Shown: positions 56,631 through 58,902 of the stretch, piece by piece
Layout: the number at the start of each line of letters is the position of its first letter
Position numbering within the stretch: the stretch's first letter is position 1
Assembly: GCA_000708835.1 (NCBI GenBank)
Contig: DF237495.1
Span: 1-58,902, forward strand
Source of the DNA: Klebsormidium nitens
Taxonomy: Eukaryota > Streptophyta > Klebsormidiophyceae > Klebsormidiales > Klebsormidiaceae
Length of the DNA stretch: 58,902 nt
Direction: 5' to 3'
Translations under genes and position numbers: made by a program
Notes under the pieces: model-generated
The model's database searches: none
What the model was told of the DNA's origin: nothing
Seen by the model: only the letters and a program-made list of their open reading frames with translations

Positions 56631-58902
56631 GACTTCAGAGGAAAGAAGCATCGAAGATCGGTTTCCGAGACGATTAGAATCTAGGGGTCTATACCACTTG
56701 AAAGATTGTGTGCGGGAAGACTTTGACGCGATTCAGCCCAATTGCCGCGCCGGACCCAGCAAAAAGTCGCTGAAAGGGGACAATGCACTGGTACAGATCT
56801 TGTGCAGAGAACCATGCAGTGGGAGAGATTGGAGTGATTTTCGAAGGTGGTAGGCTTCTTTCTCCTTGCTCGATGACACGAAACCAATGTATCTCGGTCC
56901 ATAGTTTTCAAAAGTTAGCAACTTTTGAAGGACAAGAGTGGTCAGATTACGAGGCTCCTTGCCTGTGAGCCGCGTCCGTACAACAGCAAGCCTTCAGAAT
57001 TACTGGTTCCTCATCTGGAAAGAGAGCATGCAGTGGAGTAGTTTCAGCGCGAGAAGCGGTTAACTTCCGGCAGGGGATTCTTGTCGATAATCAGTGAGTG
57101 CTGCACTCCTGTTGCAATGACAACGAGCAGACGAGAACCTTGGAAGCGCTTGCTTGGTGAAGTATGCGGACCGGAGCTCTTGAACAATCATCCAAAAATA
57201 AAGCCGGGAGAATGAGTCTTATACATGTCCAAATATTAGTTCGTAACGACATTAGTTCCTAGTGGAAATCATATGGTTCTCAAGCGCGACGCTTGGAGGT
57301 GCTTCAACTGAATCTCCACGGACTCTCCAACGTGGTCACAGCCTTAATTATGTGTAATTGCTCTTGAAAAGCATCAATGCCGACATGATCGTACTGATCG
57401 ACAGGAGCCCATTTTAGGACCTGACAATTGCTTCACCATGCGCGGTCACATACAACATGAATGATCATGAAGCCTTGTCTCTAAAGGGGCTCGTATCCGG
57501 AGCCTGGGGATGGGTGGGGTTGCTTTGGTGATTAGGGTGGGTAATAATGGGATTGCATAAGATAGTTCTCAGAGAGTTGCCCAGGGCTTCTCGAATACAA
57601 ATCTCCTAGGAGACAAGGGAGTTTGCCACTACGATGGAAATTTGAGCTAGAGGGCCATCATTCAGAATCTGTCACCATGTGGCCCACGTGGGCAGGTAGC
57701 GTATCGGGGATCTGTAGGCTCGCTTCTGGATCAAGGCAATCAACCTCACTCTGACTCTTGCAGTCTCTTCGATTCGTCCTCGGCCAACGTTGGACTAGAT
57801 GAACTTCGGCATCGATGACTCGGCTACGTATACGCATGTACGCAACTAACCATCTGTTCAACGGCATAAAACTCAACCACTCTCCTGCCGCCACGTGCCC
57901 CCCCTTTCCGCTTGGAAGGCTTTGCCTCCGCAACCTGGTCGCCCCAGGCTCGCCGGCTCCGGGAACCGCAAAAACGCTTCCGGAACTGAAAAAGCTCTGC
58001 ATGCAGTCACTGCGGTTCACGTATCAGTGGTTCACCACAGCGTTGCTGGGCGTGCCTCACCCGCTGCGTTCTTCACAGCGGTGTGTGTGTGCGGTAAGGA
58101 GTTGCCGGAGTGGATTGGGGCGGAGCATACGCTGTTCCCGAGGTGGAAAGCGCGCACGCTGACGCATGATGGCATCCGAGATGCGCGGTACTTCATCCTG
58201 CGACTCGGAGACTCGGGTGTTCAGCATCCGCCGGAAGGCGAGGGGCATCTTTCCGCTGAGAGACTGAGAGACGGAGGGGAGAGTGATGGATGCTGATGTT
58301 CTAGCATCGCCGGACTACGTTTGCACACTATATTCAAATGGACTGTGGTGGACGTAGACGGCCATGATGCAGGAGTGTTGCCCAGGCTTCGCGCGTGCGT
58401 TCTAAGGGATCGGACGTGTCCAAAGCCTACCCTTCATAGTAGAGAAGGAGATGTTGAACCAGCCACTCGTGCAGGCAGGCCGGCAGCAGATTTGCATGGT
58501 CATTATCAGACCTTTGAGTTAACTTAATTACACATTGTTGTCCTAAGCAAACGATAGCAGCATCGACTAAAGGTCCGCATACACTATGAGGTCGATCGGC
58601 TTCTCGGGCTCGTAATATTCAAGCAATGTCATACAATACAATCGCATTTTCTTGGAACCTTTGAGACCCCACTCAAAAGCGTGATTGCGGAAAGTCTTCA
58701 TGGGAAAGCACACGACTGTATGCTGCAAATCCCGGGCTTCACTCGGGCACTCGGGCATTATGTACCACCAAGACATGCATACACCAGAGACTTGGTTCTC
58801 TGTAATTCAGCATGGCCGATGTCTAGAGACGTTAATGTTGTTGAAAGAGCAACAGAGGAAGAAAATTGAGCTACACAAGCTTGAGCTCCTGCTGAGGCGT
58901 CG
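56631..58902. other. Downstream region, doubtful coding stretch 57880-58296
   Basis: Most of this is AT-richer sequence without a gene I recognise. From about 57880 to 58296 the plus strand becomes GC-rich and codon-like in two successive frames. The first contains LPELKKLCMQSLRFTYQWF and GVPHPL; after a possible acceptor at 58079 the second has KELPEWIGAEHTLFPRWKA and DARYFILRLGDSG. It could be a 3' exon of the polymerase gene carrying a DeCL-like (DUF3223) tail, or part of another gene. 58300-58902 shows nothing I can name. Confidence 0.25.

Noticed and set aside
1-58902. CRISPR arrays, rRNA genes, intact transposons or viral genes
   Set aside because: No regularly spaced repeats, rRNA-like blocks, transposase, reverse transcriptase or capsid-like proteins were seen on either strand.

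Overview
This is nuclear DNA of a eukaryote with intron-rich genes, almost certainly a streptophyte (a charophyte-grade green alga such as a Klebsormidium-like species, or an early land plant). The evidence is gene content: a plant-type RNA polymerase IV/V largest subunit, a CLSY/DRD1-type SNF2 protein, a plastid-specific ribosomal protein and a plant-like TopBP1/MEI1. Exons are GC-rich with GC-rich third positions, and introns are longer and less GC-rich. I rebuilt gene models by hand from splice signals and checked that intron phases add up. The genus is inference.

Layout. 1-1626: no gene. 1627-7644 (+): BRCT-repeat protein related to plant TopBP1/MEI1, 8 exons, one intron with U12-type AT-AC ends. 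9036-14688 (-): 499-residue protein of unknown function with a possible organelle-targeting N-terminus. 15091-22043 (+): alpha subunit of mitochondrial processing peptidase, about 13 exons, divergent from the preceding gene across about 400 bp. 23437-25000 (-): likely plastid ribosomal protein PSRP5/cL37. 25617-26861 (+): DSS1/SEM1 proteasome-lid protein, divergent from PSRP5. 27925-31276 (-): caleosin/peroxygenase with a plastid-like N-terminal extension and one GC-AG intron. 33245-39755 (-): CLSY/DRD1-like SNF2 helicase of about 1,470 residues. 41681-56630 (+): RNA polymerase IV/V-type largest subunit, 20 exons, about 1,650 residues, apparently interrupted by one 1-nt frameshift. 56631-58902: one doubtful coding-like stretch.

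The most striking features are these. (1) The polymerase largest subunit and the SNF2 protein of the RNA-directed DNA methylation family lie head to head. In land plants, CLSY proteins act with Pol IV and DRD1 acts with Pol V, so the pair may be co-regulated. (2) At least eight exon/intron boundaries in three genes have degenerate partial copies in the adjacent intron. Copies of exon 5' edges lie upstream and copies of exon 3' edges lie downstream, as if splice boundaries are repeatedly duplicated in tandem and then decay. (3) The palindrome TGACGTCA occurs at least 14 times where about one is expected by chance, 13 of them between 34.2 and 50.7 kb. (4) The polymerase has a charged insertion with GW/WG dipeptides next to its active-site segment and no recognisable C-terminal tail.

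Terminal exons, the 5' end of the SNF2 gene and everything called from family memory need transcript or homology confirmation.
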